Shown in pieces: positions 33,894-45,046 of a stretch of DNA of 64,000 bases. The DNA lies in NCBI GenBank assembly GCA_025057375.1, contig JANWWO010000001.1:83361-147360 (forward strand), written 5' to 3'. Position numbers and translations under genes: made by a program. Source of the stretch: Candidatus Absconditabacterales bacterium. Its GTDB lineage: Bacteria; Patescibacteriota; Gracilibacteria; Absconditabacterales; Absconditicoccaceae. Positions within the stretch are counted from its first letter, which is position 1. Every line of letters starts with the position of its first letter. The notes below the pieces were generated by a model. The model made no database searches. It had not been told where the DNA came from and saw only the letters and a list, made by a program, of their open reading frames with translations.

Positions 33894-36800
33894 ATGTCAC
33901 GTTGACAACACTCTACATACCAAACACTGCCACAAACGACCCAAAGAGAAGAAAAAAAAACGTTGGGATTGTGGATCTGAGTTATCGGTGCTCTGATCTT
34001 TGGCCTTATCACCTATCTCTCATGGGCTGCCTACGATCTCAATCATCTCTATTATACAACACAAGCACCAAAGATTTTTTCACAATCAAGCGTGTGGTTG
34101 CTCTTTCTTAGCTCACTTGTCTGTGCTAGTATCCCACTCATGATGCACCAATGGTTTGGCATCAAAACAACGAAATGACTAACGCTCACAACGATTCTTG
34201 CACTCTGTCTCCGGATGCTTATTCATAGTTCAGTCAAATCAGGAGTAGCATGAGTCGCACCAGGAGCAGGAGGTTCAATCCTCCTTATCATCAATACCTG
34301 TCTGCTAGTATGAATGAGTCTTCGATATACGATTGCTCAATGGAGCATTGGTGAATCTCTCCTCAATCGTCTCGGTATTGCTCATACAAATCCCTTTCAT
34401 CATCATCTTCTCGCTTGGGGGCTTGGATTTGGACTGACATTGATAACCACACATCTATTGACAATCACCAATCTACTCTATCCATTCATAATGTGGATTG
34501 GCGTTGGTGGTACACTAGTTCTTATCTGGCTCCAAAAAAATAAGCTTGTGCACTTTTTTTCGTTATCACGAAATCGACAGCCCAAAGGACGAATGTGATG
34601 GACATTAGCTTGCCTAGGAGTGATTGCAGTCTGGTACTATTTTTTTGGTTTTAGTCATAGTTTTATCCCCTATTCAACAGCCTGGGACGCAAACCACGCC
34701 TACATGTACTGCCCAAAAGTTTTTGCAGAAAATGGTGGTGCTTTTTTTGGCAACCCATGTGGCCAATCACCAATGTTATGGTACAGTTTTATCACCTTTC
34801 GATTTGCATTGATCCAACCAATCAAATCACGATTTCGACTTGCCCCTGATACAATCGCAGTTGCAATGAATTTTTTGGGATGAATACTCTCTCTTATTGT
34901 TGGATGGCTTGTCATTAGTAAGCTAGGAACTATCATGACAAGCAACGAAAACACTACATGATCCCAAGCAACACAACAGACAGCAGTGATCTTTGGTATT
35001 AGTCAGTTGCTTCTTTTTCTTACGAGTGGAATGGGAGCCTTCCTTGTTTTTGTTGATAACAAAACTGATCTTGGCGTCTTTTGACTTACCTTGTTAGGGG
35101 TTTGGTATGGACTCGAATACTTTTTTGGGACAGATGAAAAAAATACAGATCTGACACAGTGATGGTCAAATCTTGATATGATCGCCTCTGCTGGATTTTT
35201 TGTTCTCGCAGCAATGTCAAAAATGACTGCCTTCCAAGATATTTTTTTGTGGTGAGTTATCATTCTCGCCTGGAAAACAAACGCAATAGTTGGAGCATGA
35301 CTGAGCATTAGTATGGTCTGAGTATTGGCCTCAATGAATATTCTTGCCTCCTCCCTTTTTATTCCTCCTGCAGCGGCATGATATCGAATAGGTATCGGTT
35401 TGATTGTTGCAGCTTGTGGTGCCTGACGACGACTCTTCACCCAGACACCAATTAAAGCAGTCAAATGACTCTTTCCTCTCATTCGTCGATCAGCGATGGT
35501 CATACTGCTTTTGATGCTGTTCAAATCACCACAACTCATCATATCACAATGGAAACATGAAACACTCTCCCCATCATCCTATCTCAAAGGGCTAATCATG
35601 GGTCAGCATCATACAAAAGAAAGCGCAAAAATCGCTGCAACACAATCCCCCGTGCACAGACTCCTCGCATCAAATGATGTAAGACTATCGACAGACTCAC
35701 AAAATACTCCATCATCTCGTCTTGATCCAACACAGTTTGCAGAACGCTACCCCCATCTAGCAATCCTCTGTCCTGTTACAACATCAAGTGCTACAGATGC
35801 TCTTCTTTCCCTTCCATCCGATAGCGTATCATGTCGTGTCCAAACTCCTGATACCGCTCTCCTTTTTTCTGGGCTTTTGCAAAGTGTGGGATGAGGACTC
35901 AACGAAGATCTCCAGAGATATATTTGATTTTGACAAAGAATATTTAAGCAACAATGACCTGGCACCATCCCTGTTCGATTACTCAGAATGCTTCTTCCCT
36001 CTGACGCATGTATAGGAACTGATGAATGAGCAAAACAATTATGCCGTGACAGAAACACCTTTGCATCAAAAACAACCCTCACACAATGGCAGGAGTATTA
36101 TCAAACACTTCCTACCAACTCTGTAGCAGCTGATTTATTGGGTTGTCTCATCCACAAAGTTGAACATAAGGAAAATATGAACCTGAGCGATATTCCAACC
36201 CAACTAGCATCATACCGATGAGAGCGTACTATTATTACAGATAGTACGACAAAAACCATTGCCATTCCTCATAGATATTGGGTCCCTTTCAATATTTCGA
36301 TCATCAACTCTCTCCAAAATCTTTCTAGCTATTATACCGACTTGGGATTTGTTCTCTTTCTTTCATGGGTATTGTTGGGAGTCGCATTGATCCATACGAT
36401 TGTTCGCGTTATGATAGCACGAAAAAACAAGACACTGACACCAGCATTGACTACCTCACTAGCAATTATCGTCACAGGATGGATGGGATGGATTATCCGA
36501 TGGGTCATTGGAAGTGCAATTTTTTGGTATGGGATATGACTCGTCTTCCGGACGATCCGATGATTGATGAGCTGGATGACACATACATATGGACGTTCAC
36601 TCAGTGTCAGAATTATTTTTCTTTGTATGGCATTAGCAAGCATTGTCCAATTTATCTATAACGGAGCAAGAATAGCATCCCAATGAGGAGGCGGAAATTT
36701 TGTATGGTACAAGGCAAGTGTGGGACAAAAGCAAATACTATCATTGACACCCAGTGGCTTCCAACCAACCAATAAAATCGTCATTCCTTACAGACAACAA

Positions 36801-37715
36801 GCGATTTTTGATCTCCAGTTTGGTGCATACAATCCATTTATCACAATGGTAAAAAATAGACCAGATGACCATGGTGTCTTGATTGCAGGAACCTATCTTC
36901 AGTATTTCCTTCACAACCAAAAAAATATCTTTATAGATGGATTGCTGGGAACCTTTTGGCAATGGCAATCAGATGGAGATCATTGTGCTGTCTATCATAG
37001 ACTCAAAGAAAAAAAAATAAAATATCTTGTCATTGATCCCAATATTCTCTCAATTGTTATGGGTGACGGCAATAGCTCGCTCAAACAAAGAATGTATGCA
37101 AGCCTAGACGAACAATGACGCATCAGACGTGATGGTGTCGTCACGACACTTGTCAGAATGGTCCAAAGTGGATTTCTCTCCTATATCTATTCAAACAATC
37201 TTGCAGCGACATATGCATTGACGCTCTCTGATGAAGAGATGCGTACTGCACTCCTCGCTCTACAGGGACTATCTCCTACCTTCGAGACACTTCGTAACGA
37301 TCTCGTCCAAACAAGGGCAAAATGGATGCTTTTGCGTTTCTTTCCTGAAGTCAATGAGCTATACCAACTCACACTTCATGTGTTTGAACAAAGACTGTCC
37401 AATCCTCGTTTTGCACTCCAGGATATCGCAGCAGTCTATGGGAAAACCATCAATCAAGAAAAAGTCATCCCCATTAGTAGAGATATTCTGCTTGCTATCC
37501 AAAATGGCCAATGACTCAGTCAAGAACTTATTGATCAAACAAATAATACTCTCACGCAGGACGAGATGATAGTCGTTGCAACATATGTCAATATCATGGC
37601 ATCACGTCTCAATCCCCAAGGCATGCAACAAGCACAACAAATGATCAGTCAACTGGTTCAACAAGGAATCGTGTGATGATCACAACTCATCATCATCGAA
37701 AGAAATGATGGCTAA
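33894..37715 (+). CDS. Very large polytopic membrane protein, GT-C glycosyltransferase-like
   Basis: 1273 residues in one frame once UGA is Gly. At least twelve hydrophobic helices in two blocks (about residues 25-520 and 820-930), with hydrophilic parts between (about 550-800) and after (about 940-1273). The first large loop, PYSTAWDANHAYMYCPKVFAE, has the Asp-containing motif expected of GT-C enzymes, which transfer sugars from lipid carriers on the outer face of the membrane. The soluble C-terminal part (YKASVGQKQILSLTPSGFQ, KYLVIDPNILSIVMG) fits the periplasmic domain of large GT-C proteins. The assignment to a specific GT family is not possible by eye. Confidence 0.72.
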
Positions 37716-37781
37716 CAGATCACGAACAACCAACATAAAAGAAACGTAGCAATCACTACCTCTTTTATCTCTCTTATTCCT

Positions 37782-38111
37782 ATGCCTATTCTCGATACTA
37801 TGCTCTCGTCACTTCCTAGCATTCCTACCAAAACGATTACCAAACATTTTGGATTGGTTTCCTGAAGTTCTGTAAGGTCAAAACATCTAGAAAAAGATTT
37901 TTTTGCTTGAATAAAAAATATGTTTGGATGAGAGTTGACAACCTATACCGAACTGCTCAACGAATCAAGAAATCAAGCGATACAAAGAATGATGACTCAA
38001 GCAGAAGTACTCGGAGCAAATGCTATTAGCAATATTAGGATGGCAACCTTGTCTGTTGCTGCCTGAGACTCAGAAATCTCTGTCTATGAGACAGCAGTCT
38101 ATGTCAAATAA
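37782..38111 (+). CDS. YbjQ/UPF0145-family protein
   Basis: 109 residues matching the YbjQ (putative heavy-metal-binding) family: GLVSGSSVRSKHLEKDFFAG, IKNMFGGELTTYTELLNESR, QAEVLGANAISNIRMAT and the short final strand. Function in the family is not settled; members form pentamers. All structural glycines before the helix are UGA. A decayed second copy follows 51 bases downstream. Confidence 0.85.
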
Positions 38112-38162
38112 GACACATCATCTTTTTATTTTTCAAGGCATATAAATGATTTTTTCTGATAT

Positions 38163-38595
38163 ATGTATATTGTTCTCGGACTCCTTGTTACAGTATACAG
38201 CGTTAGCTCATGGAAAGACAAAAAACATCGACAGTCCATTCGTCAAAGAGAAAAGATGTACCCTCATATTCTCATTGTCAATGACAACTATCTTGACACC
38301 ACTAGCGTCCAGCAAAACAACATGTATGTCTAGTTCAGTTTGCTAGTGCACTCGATACCTTCAAAACATTTTTGTCTTCTCTTGTGACACTGATCGGTGA
38401 TCACCTTCCTGTGCTTGAAGCAGTTGTCGATAGAGCAAGAAAAGAAGCCATCATCAGAATCAAAGAACAAGCCCACAAAGCATGATATACTGCTCTTGCA
38501 CATGTCAGACGCGAGAAACAGCAACGATTCTTGATACATCAGCAACACCTTTATGATCAGCCAATATCATTGCATATGCAATTGCATGTAAATAA
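38163..38595 (+). pseudogene. Second YbjQ-like gene with N-terminal TM, frameshifted twice
   Basis: Starts MYIVLGLLVTVYSVSSWKDKK (membrane anchor), then ILIVNDNYLDTTSVQQ. The frame is lost at about 38330 (TAG). It resumes as VQFASALDTFKTFLSSLVTL and ARKEAIIRIKEQAHKAGYTA in a second frame, and moves again near 38510 to ILDTSATPLGSANIIAYAIA-CK ending at TAA. Together these cover a full YbjQ domain, so this is a tandem paralogue of the intact gene upstream, now broken or affected by two indels. Confidence 0.7.
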
Positions 38596-38634
38596 TACTA
38601 TATTCCTTATCACTCTTTACTTTTCTGTATTCTC

Positions 38635-38994
38635 ATGATCCGTTTTTCATCACTGCTTACGATTCCTATATTAATCATTCTTGCAGCGTGTACTTGATCA
38701 ACACCAGAAACTGCATCACCAGAACTCAACGCATTTGCACAATGTCTCACCCAAAAAGGAGCAATCTTTTATGGGACAGAGTGGTGCCAGTTTTGTCAGC
38801 AACAAAAAAATCTATTTCTCGACGCTATCCAATATATCACCTTTGTTGATTGCGACAAAAATCGCCTTGCATGTTCAACAGCAGGTATCCAATCCTATCC
38901 GACCCGAGTCATCAATGGAACCAATGCTGCCTGAGTCCAATCACTCGAATTTCTTGCTAGCCAATCATGATGTCCGCTCCCTTCTGTTAACTAA
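38635..38994 (+). CDS. Lipoprotein with thioredoxin-like CxxC site
   Basis: 119 residues. Lipobox LAAC after a short signal peptide (MIRFSSLLTIPILIILAAC). The mature part contains AIFYGTEWCQFCQQQKNLF, a WCxxC redox site like the thioredoxin domain attached to VKOR proteins, then TFVDCDKNRLACSTAGIQSYPTRV with the cis-Pro-type SYPT. It probably moves thiol-disulfide electrons outside the membrane. Two further Cys pairs could be structural. Confidence 0.85.
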
Positions 38995-39057
38995 AAAAAT
39001 TCCTGACTCTTGTGATTATTCATGTCCATGGTTAACATTTTATTTTTTTAGCATCGC

Positions 39058-39285
39058 ATGACAACAACAGCAGACCTCATCTGTCTCTCTCCCTCATCAC
39101 TCTCACAACCGAGCATACTCACAGCAGTCTCATCCTATCAGCCCAAATATGCCCATAAACAAAAAATTCATATCCATCAATCCATCCATGGTCTCCAGGC
39201 AACAGATCCATTGTCTGTAACACCTACGTGGTCCTACTATCGTTCTCCTCTGGTTATTGCAACAATTACACCAGATGATACCTAA
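39058..39285 (+). CDS. Small hypothetical protein
   Basis: 75 residues with no UGA. The start follows a T-rich tract (CATTTTATTTTTTTAG) like confirmed genes here. The translation is polar (LSPSSLSQPSILTAVSSYQP) without a signal or TM segment. No family. The opposite strand frame is less convincing (Cys/Trp/Arg-rich). Confidence 0.4.
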   Translation: MTTTADLICLSPSSLSQPSILTAVSSYQPKYAHKQKIHIHQSIHGLQATDPLSVTPTWSYYRSPLVIATITPDDT

Positions 39286-39307
39286 TATATCCATCATCGA
39301 AGAGAAT

Positions 39308-40246
39308 CTATAGTCTCTCTGCAATGACCAAAATCCTTTTGTCTGTTGTTCCGATGGGATAGCATCCCATCAAAATGAGATAATGCGTAGATTTAGTATG
39401 ATAGGCAAGAAACTGAGCATTGACTTCACGTGGTCTGACCAACTTTTTTTCTGTTACACGATAAGAGTATTCATGTCCATCCCAAATAAGACGAATGATA
39501 TCACCAGCGTTGAGTCTTGGGATATTACGAAAAATATTGGCATAGGGATTATGCTTCCACTCTTCATAACTTGTATGTCCAAACAAAAGCGTAGCTCCCT
39601 GTGGTGATCAAGGAACAGCGGTTGTAGGATATTTGACCACTCACTTATATAATTCAGCATCAAACTCTCCTTCATTGATCTGATCAATGGGTTTGGATAA
39701 GGATGGGATAATGATAGGGGCATTGACCGCGATACGATCAATGATAACCCTTGCTTGATTGGGTAAGGTATTAAATCATAGACGATACGACGAAAATGAT
39801 TCTTTGAGAGATTCTGCCAAAACACGTACATGATCTGATTGGATAGGAGTATGTGTGTGAAGAATATGATTAATTTTTGTTTGGTCCTGAGGAGAAAGAG
39901 CAATAATACCCCCACTCTCAGAGTGATATGTTACACTAGCTCCTGAAAAAAGATTGTCTCCTGATCCAATGTCAAATCATGAACCACGGATGGCAACTCC
40001 CTCATCTCATCAAGCCACTGATTGATTAGCAAAAGCAAATGAGTGAGGAACAGCATGAACCGATACGTCACGAGCATTGACTCACCACACGATATCATAC
40101 AATGATGAACGAAAAAGAGAAAAATTGGTAACAACAGTTGTCACAAAAGAAACAACAGCAAAAATAGCAACAAAACGTACAATCTCTCGTCACCATCAAG
40201 TGCGATCATGTGCAAGTGTTTGAATATGGTCAAGTGTGCTAATCAT
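39308..40246 (-). CDS. Sortase family protein
   Basis: 312 residues. N-terminal membrane helix (EIVRFVAIFAVVSFVTTVV), a linker of about 120 residues, then the sortase barrel: NQARVIIDRIAVNAPIII, LLFGHTSYEE (catalytic His), LNAGDIIRLIWDGHEYSYRV, HYLILMGCYPIGTTDKR (catalytic Cys and Arg). Sortases attach proteins to the wall or polymerise pili. No LPxTG-type substrate is seen in the window. The family TLxTC becomes LILMGC, an unusual residue before Cys encoded by ATG GGA. Confidence 0.9.
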
Positions 40247-40385
40247 ACAAAATAGTCTTGCAAATAAAGAAAAAAATCCTACAATATCTCTATCTCATCA
40301 ATAATACAGCATATGTACAAAAAAACAATTAATCAGTATTTGCATTCCTCATAGGACTTGACTTTACCTCGTACTATTTCATAAT

Positions 40386-40769
40386 ATGACACGTACTTTT
40401 CACAAACTAAAAAGTACACTCAGTGAGTATCTCTACACAATCAAAACCTATTATGAAAAATTTATCGTATGGTCGTGTTCTCTTCCTACCCCATTGAGAT
40501 ATGGACTAGGGATCATTTTGATCATTGTAGGAATCATTACAATCCCCCACCCATTGATTGCGTGACGGCCACTTGTGACATGATGAATCGCTATTATCAC
40601 AAAAAAACGACTTCAAGATGTAAATAACAATCTTCATACACTGCAAAACACCATCTATGGTCGTATGCGTATTAGATGGCTTAGGATCCTAAAAAAACTT
40701 CCCAGAACAGAAAGAATCAAAGCAACACTCAGCGTCTTCAAAGCACGCCTTGCCAATGTTTTGTTCTAA
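40386..40769 (+). CDS. Small membrane protein of unknown function
   Basis: 127 residues. A basic N-terminal third, one or two hydrophobic segments (YGLGIILIIVGIITIPHPLIAG; TGGIAIITKK), then a basic amphipathic tail (RMRIRWLRILKKLPRTERIK). No family. It lies 12 bases before the next gene and is probably co-transcribed. Confidence 0.65.
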
Positions 40770-40781
40770 TATGTTGTACGA

Positions 40782-41933
40782 ATGATATTTTCTCGTCACC
40801 AACTGCTCGTTATTTGATGAGGAATCATTACGATTTTTTTTTGTCTCCTAACACGAGTCCTGCTCACACGATCACAGCCTACGATTTTTGTAGGACTAAT
40901 GAATGCAAACGAAGCAAAGCCATTTTGATGATTCTTTGGAAGTTTTCTCCTCTTTGACATCAAACCGCGATCTATCGCACGATCACTGCATGATAGCTAC
41001 GAGCCAGCAACCAAAACATCCTATCGTCATCCACTCCCCAATCGATATGCACACATTATGCCACTGGGAGATGGGAAAATAGGGATGCTTGGTGCCAACA
41101 TGCTAGGCTGGACAGCAATGGATGCTCACACTATTCGTGCCATCACATACCAAGCATATAATCGTAATCCCGATCGAGTTATCTTGGTCAATTCTAATCT
41201 TTTTGCCTCCCTCCTTCCTGCGTGGGACCAAATAGTCCACCGCCGACAATTCCTCAATGCAACCGTCGATCTTCGTAGAGGTATCATCACCGGAAATAAA
41301 AAAGAAGATACCTTCATCGAAATCAGAAACTACCTCACACTGCCTCAACGATGGGCAACATTATTGACGACTGCTATCACATCACTCCGAACCAGTCAAT
41401 GGAATGGGCTCCTCCATATCGATCCTCCAGTGACACGATCACGGCTTCTTCCATGGCTAGAAAAAAAACAACGACATCGACGTTATCAACCCTCATCCCT
41501 GTATCGAGGATGGTATAATCTGAGTTTTAATAAAATTGATGAGCGAACAAGCACCCTCACAACAATCTACCGCAACGATCAATGATCTCATTCAACATCA
41601 TGACGAACACTCCCCATTGACTGATCTGGGTCTTTTCGTCTCATTCAGACAATGACAGTCAATATTCCTGACAACTATCATAAACGCATCACTCACTGGG
41701 CGCAAGAAGAATGAATCATACTCACACCAAGAGAAAAGACCATTCTCAGCCTTACCCCACAGATTCATAGGCGTCATGTCTTTTTTTTACCACCACAGGC
41801 AATTCTAGGAGAGGTTGACTGATTAGAAAATAAAAAAATAGTTCCAACTGACACCTTTCTTATGGTTATTGGTGATATTCGTGGAATTCCTCCAATGACA
41901 CAATCTATTAGTATTCCATTTGTCCTTGAATAA
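40782..41933 (+). CDS. Membrane-anchored protein of unknown function
   Basis: 383 residues. N-terminal TM helix (LLVIGGGIITIFFCLLTRVLL), then an exported-looking domain: IFVGLMNANEAKPF, GDGKIGMLGANMLGWTAMDA, NPDRVILVNSNLFASLLP (the apparent Arg here is CGA), QRWATLLTTAITSL. The C-terminal 100 residues are beta-rich with a final ISIPFVLE. No family recognised. The tRNA gene follows 30 bases later. Confidence 0.68.
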
Positions 41934-41947
41934 TAAAAATGTTTGAC

Positions 41948-41953
41948 TATAAT
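41948..41953 (+). promoter_or_regulatory. -10 box for the tRNA gene
   Basis: TATAAT at 41948-41953, with TTGAC directly upstream instead of a spaced -35 element. The tRNA starts 11 bases downstream, so transcription would begin a few bases before the mature 5' end. Confidence 0.5.
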
Positions 41954-41963
41954 AAAGGACTAT

Positions 41964-42034
41964 AGGGTCATAGTGTAGTGGTAACACAATGCTCTCCGAA
42001 GGCATTATCGTTGGTTCAAATCCATCTGACCCTG
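41964..42034 (+). tRNA. tRNA with anticodon CCG and a tRNA-Trp-like body
   Basis: Cloverleaf: acceptor AGGGTCA/TGACCCT (7 perfect pairs), D-arm GTGT-AGTGGTA-ACAC, anticodon arm ATGCT-CTCCGAA-GGCAT, T-arm around TTCAAAT, discriminator G, no encoded CCA, then a T-run. Anticodon CCG reads CGG. By codon this would be tRNA-Arg, but A1-U72, G2-C71, G3-C70, discriminator G73, U20 instead of the Arg-type A20, and loop CUCCGAA (tRNA-Trp has CUCCAAA) are tryptophan features. I infer that it inserts Trp at CGG. It cannot pair well with CGA, so a UCG-anticodon tRNA should exist elsewhere. Confidence 0.88.
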
Positions 42035-42165
42035 TTTTTTTGTGCAATGAAAAAGCAAATGATTGTATTGCGTAGCACAAAACAAATCCTACAATACCTA
42101 CAGCGAAAGAGCAAACGACATGATACTTGACAATACATACCATCACGATGATTACTCGCCTATGT

Positions 42166-42913
42166 CTATTCTCTATGTGTTCGTAACTCATAGCCAATAA
42201 CACTCAAAACACCACACCCAACAATTGCTGCACCCCACATTCCCACAATCGCTGCATACGTTGTCCAAAAGACCATCATGACCACCAAAGCATATCGATC
42301 ACTCTCCGTCAGTATCCATTGTTTTCCTGTCTTCTTTTCGTACCAACGATGCCATCACTCTCGTTCAACAAAACCCAAAAATCACGACAAAATCCATCAA
42401 GCAAAATTCGTCCATGGGATATTATACCGCCAATGTGTCCCCTCAAACAACCAAAATCCCGCATGCACAGCACCAGGATCCAACACAACATCACAAAGAA
42501 CCAAGAAAATCGTTACTAGAAAAAAAAAATTGCCACGGACGAAGCTGCGAGCGAAAACGTGCAAATAATGTCCAAATTCAAACCACAAGTGGACTCCAAG
42601 CAAAAAAAACAGTCCATGGAACAGTATCCAACACTTTGTACCCCAGCAAATCAGAATACACAAAACATCCATAAGGAAAACATGTCTTGATAGCAAAATA
42701 CTCGATCACAAATCACGTCAACCCAAGCATACATAAGATCCACGCTGCATGCCATCCATGGCGACGAATCAGAGGAACAAAGGTCAGTCATGCAATCGTA
42801 CAAATCATGACAGGATTGAGCCATTCAAACCCTTCAGGTACACCGACCATCCCCAAAAAAAATCATGCAACAATACCAAAAACAACCAAACTAATATATC
42901 ACACACAATCCAT
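42166..42913 (-). pseudogene. Carotenoid biosynthesis-type membrane protein (PF04240-like), frameshifted at a T10 run
   Basis: Frame 1 gives an N-terminal part with membrane helices, FVIEYFAIKTCFPYG (family E-x-x-G-x-x-T-G-x-P-F-G box), LLGYKVLDTVPWTVFFAW and RPWQFFF. At a run of ten T the reading must shift by one, after which FLVLCDVVLDPGAVHAGFW, then YNIPWTNFAGWILSG and the C-terminal helices follow to TAG. The family includes CruF-type hydratases. A CGG (42427-42429) stands where relatives have an aromatic residue before YNIP. Transcriptional slippage on T10 could restore the protein. Confidence 0.72.
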
Positions 42914-43087
42914 CAGACAGACAAAAAATAAAAAACATCATCACAAAACATCGTCACAAGGCTATCATAGATATTGTACAAATATTTACAAGAAAAACAA
43001 ACACACACTCCTTCTTCAGTATTTCATAAGGTTATATCACTACAGTATCTCCATCCATCGTATCATTTCATTTTTCTTTTTCCTACC

Positions 43088-44269
43088 ATGTCTATCACGA
43101 CACGTATTGTTCTGCGTTTTATTGGGCTTATCTTTGTAGGACAAATTATTATTATCGCGATCTTGAATGCAAGTGTTTTTTTTCATCGATATCGTACAGA
43201 ATCTCGTATACTCATACAAAAAACCAATCCTGACCACAGACATCATTTGCCTAGGATCAGACAATTCTTACCTTGATGACTCCCTCATCGCCCTCTTCAA
43301 TCATTCCCACTTACGCCAGCAATACACCGCTCCCTTGATCAAACACATATCCGAGGAGCTATCCACTGCGATGATGATGTATGTGTACTCGTCCACATCG
43401 ATACTCCAACAAACCAAGTCCGAACACGCGATATCAGCCCGCATATAACAATGCAACGCCGTCTTTTCCTCTTGTCAGTCATAATTCTTTTTTTATCATT
43501 GGGACTTATTAGCCTAGGATGACGACGATTTACCAAACAATCACTCTATCCACTCAAAAAACTTGCTCATAGCATCACAACAATTGTTCCGCATGCTCCT
43601 GCTCACCTCCAGTACGATGGGAATCAAAACGATGAAATTGGCACAATCACCACAGCACTCAATACATCTTACCAAACAATTGCAGAACAATTTGGCATAC
43701 TGCGTGACTTTGTTGCATTTGCTGGACATGAACTCAAAACACCACTCACCCGTCTCTCACTCATCCTCCAAACTTCAGAAAAAACACACATAACTGACCA
43801 CGGTCATGATCAAATCAAAGCAATGACACATGTGATTGATGGCCTCTTACGTCTTGCGAGATGACATATAAGCAAAGTATTGATGCATCCATACGACACC
43901 AACGATCTCCTCTCATCACTACTCACAACAGCAACACATCATTTCCCACATGCAACAATCTCACTCCACTGAACATGACGATCAATCACAACCGACAATG
44001 ACATACGAACCATCATGGTGAGTAACCTTATTCGCAATGCCTGTCTCCATACCTGACCACACCCTCACATCACCATAATCCAAGACCACATCAGCCAAAC
44101 TATCACTATCAGCGATAAAGGACCATGATTTGATCCCTCACATTGGGAGCATCCTCATACAACAGGCCTCAAACTAGTCCGTCTCTGTGCTCAACGCATA
44201 GGATGGACCATTCTTCTCGAGACAGGAGCCACAGGAACAACATGGATACTCTCACCCACCAAAAAATAA
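43088..44269 (+). CDS. Sensor histidine kinase
   Basis: 393 residues. Two TM helices (IVLRFIGLIFVGQIIIIAIL and LFLLSVIILFLSLGLISLG) flank a sensor domain of about 80 residues. The H-box is FVAFAGHELKTPLTRLSL, the N-box NLIRNACLHTG, and the G-box ISDKGPGFD. It phosphorylates a response regulator, most likely the one at 45047. Between them lies a small exported repeat protein, a possible signal partner. UGA gives both G-box glycines of PGF and others. Confidence 0.9.
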
Positions 44270-44412
44270 TAACTACCTCCATCATAGGACAGACCTATAC
44301 AAAACGTATACAAAATCCATCAAACATCCTTTTCAGATTCTCTTCAGGTACAATAAGTATTATTAGGTTATCAATCATTGCGATTGATCTTTTACATTCT
44401 TTTTCTATCACC

Positions 44413-44916
44413 ATGACACAACGACCACGTATGCTATGAATTCTTGCAATCAGTGCTATTACGATACCTGTTTTTGCACACACACTACCATCATCAGGAG
44501 ATGTCACACCACCTCCATCCATGAGACAAAGAATGCATCAAAAACATGAAAGAAAAAAAGACCATCAACAACACATGCAAGCAATCAAAGAAGCAATTGA
44601 AGCAAATGATTATGATGCATTTGTTGCCGCACACCCCGAAGATATGAGAGACAAAATCACACCAGAACACTTTGAAAAAGCGAAAGAAAAACACGCAAAA
44701 ATGAGTGAATTCTCAGATCGCCGTCACACTATGAAAAAAGAGAAAAAAACCATAAAACATACGCAACGCAATGCTATGATGGATGCTATCAAAAAAAACA
44801 ACTATGAAGCATTTTTGACAGCAGCACCCGCATCTATCAAAGCAAAAATTACCCCAGATATATTTGCACATCTTGTAGAAATTATGCACGCACACTCTGA
44901 ACAGCAAGAGAAATAA
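44413..44916 (+). CDS. Small exported protein with two tandem helical repeats
   Basis: 167 residues. Signal peptide (MLGILAISAITIPVFA), a His/Lys/Glu-rich linker, then two repeats of about 45 residues: QAIKEAIEANDYDAFVAAHP...KITPEHFEKAKEKH and DAIKKNNYEAFLTAAP...KITPDIFAHLVEIM. The shared pattern is A-I-x-x-N-(D/N)-Y-(D/E)-A-F, then K-I-T-P. Helical periplasmic proteins such as CpxP act as sensors for their kinase; the position inside a kinase/regulator locus suggests something similar, by inference. A terminator follows. Confidence 0.78.
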
Positions 44917-44938
44917 AAAAACGCTTGCTATCCCTATC

Positions 44939-44970
44939 CTCACGACACTGTTTGTCAGTGAGTTTTTTTT
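44939..44970 (+). terminator. Rho-independent terminator
   Basis: CTCAC and GTGAG with internal ACT/AGT pairing form a hairpin, followed by eight T. It separates the repeat protein from the response regulator. Confidence 0.75.
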
Positions 44971-45046
44971 CGTATGATTTTTTTCTCTTGAGAATACAAC
45001 AAAAAAACCTATCATCATAATCTCTTTACTCAATCATACAATCCCT

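Noticed and set aside
41964..42034. Plain tRNA-Arg(CCG)
   Set aside because: The anticodon fits, but acceptor stem, discriminator, position 20 and loop sequence are tryptophan-like. Kept as an alternative only.
42397..42696. 100-codon minus frame as a complete small membrane protein
   Set aside because: Upstream of the T10 run the family similarity lies in a different frame, so this ORF mixes a real C-terminal part with shadow sequence.
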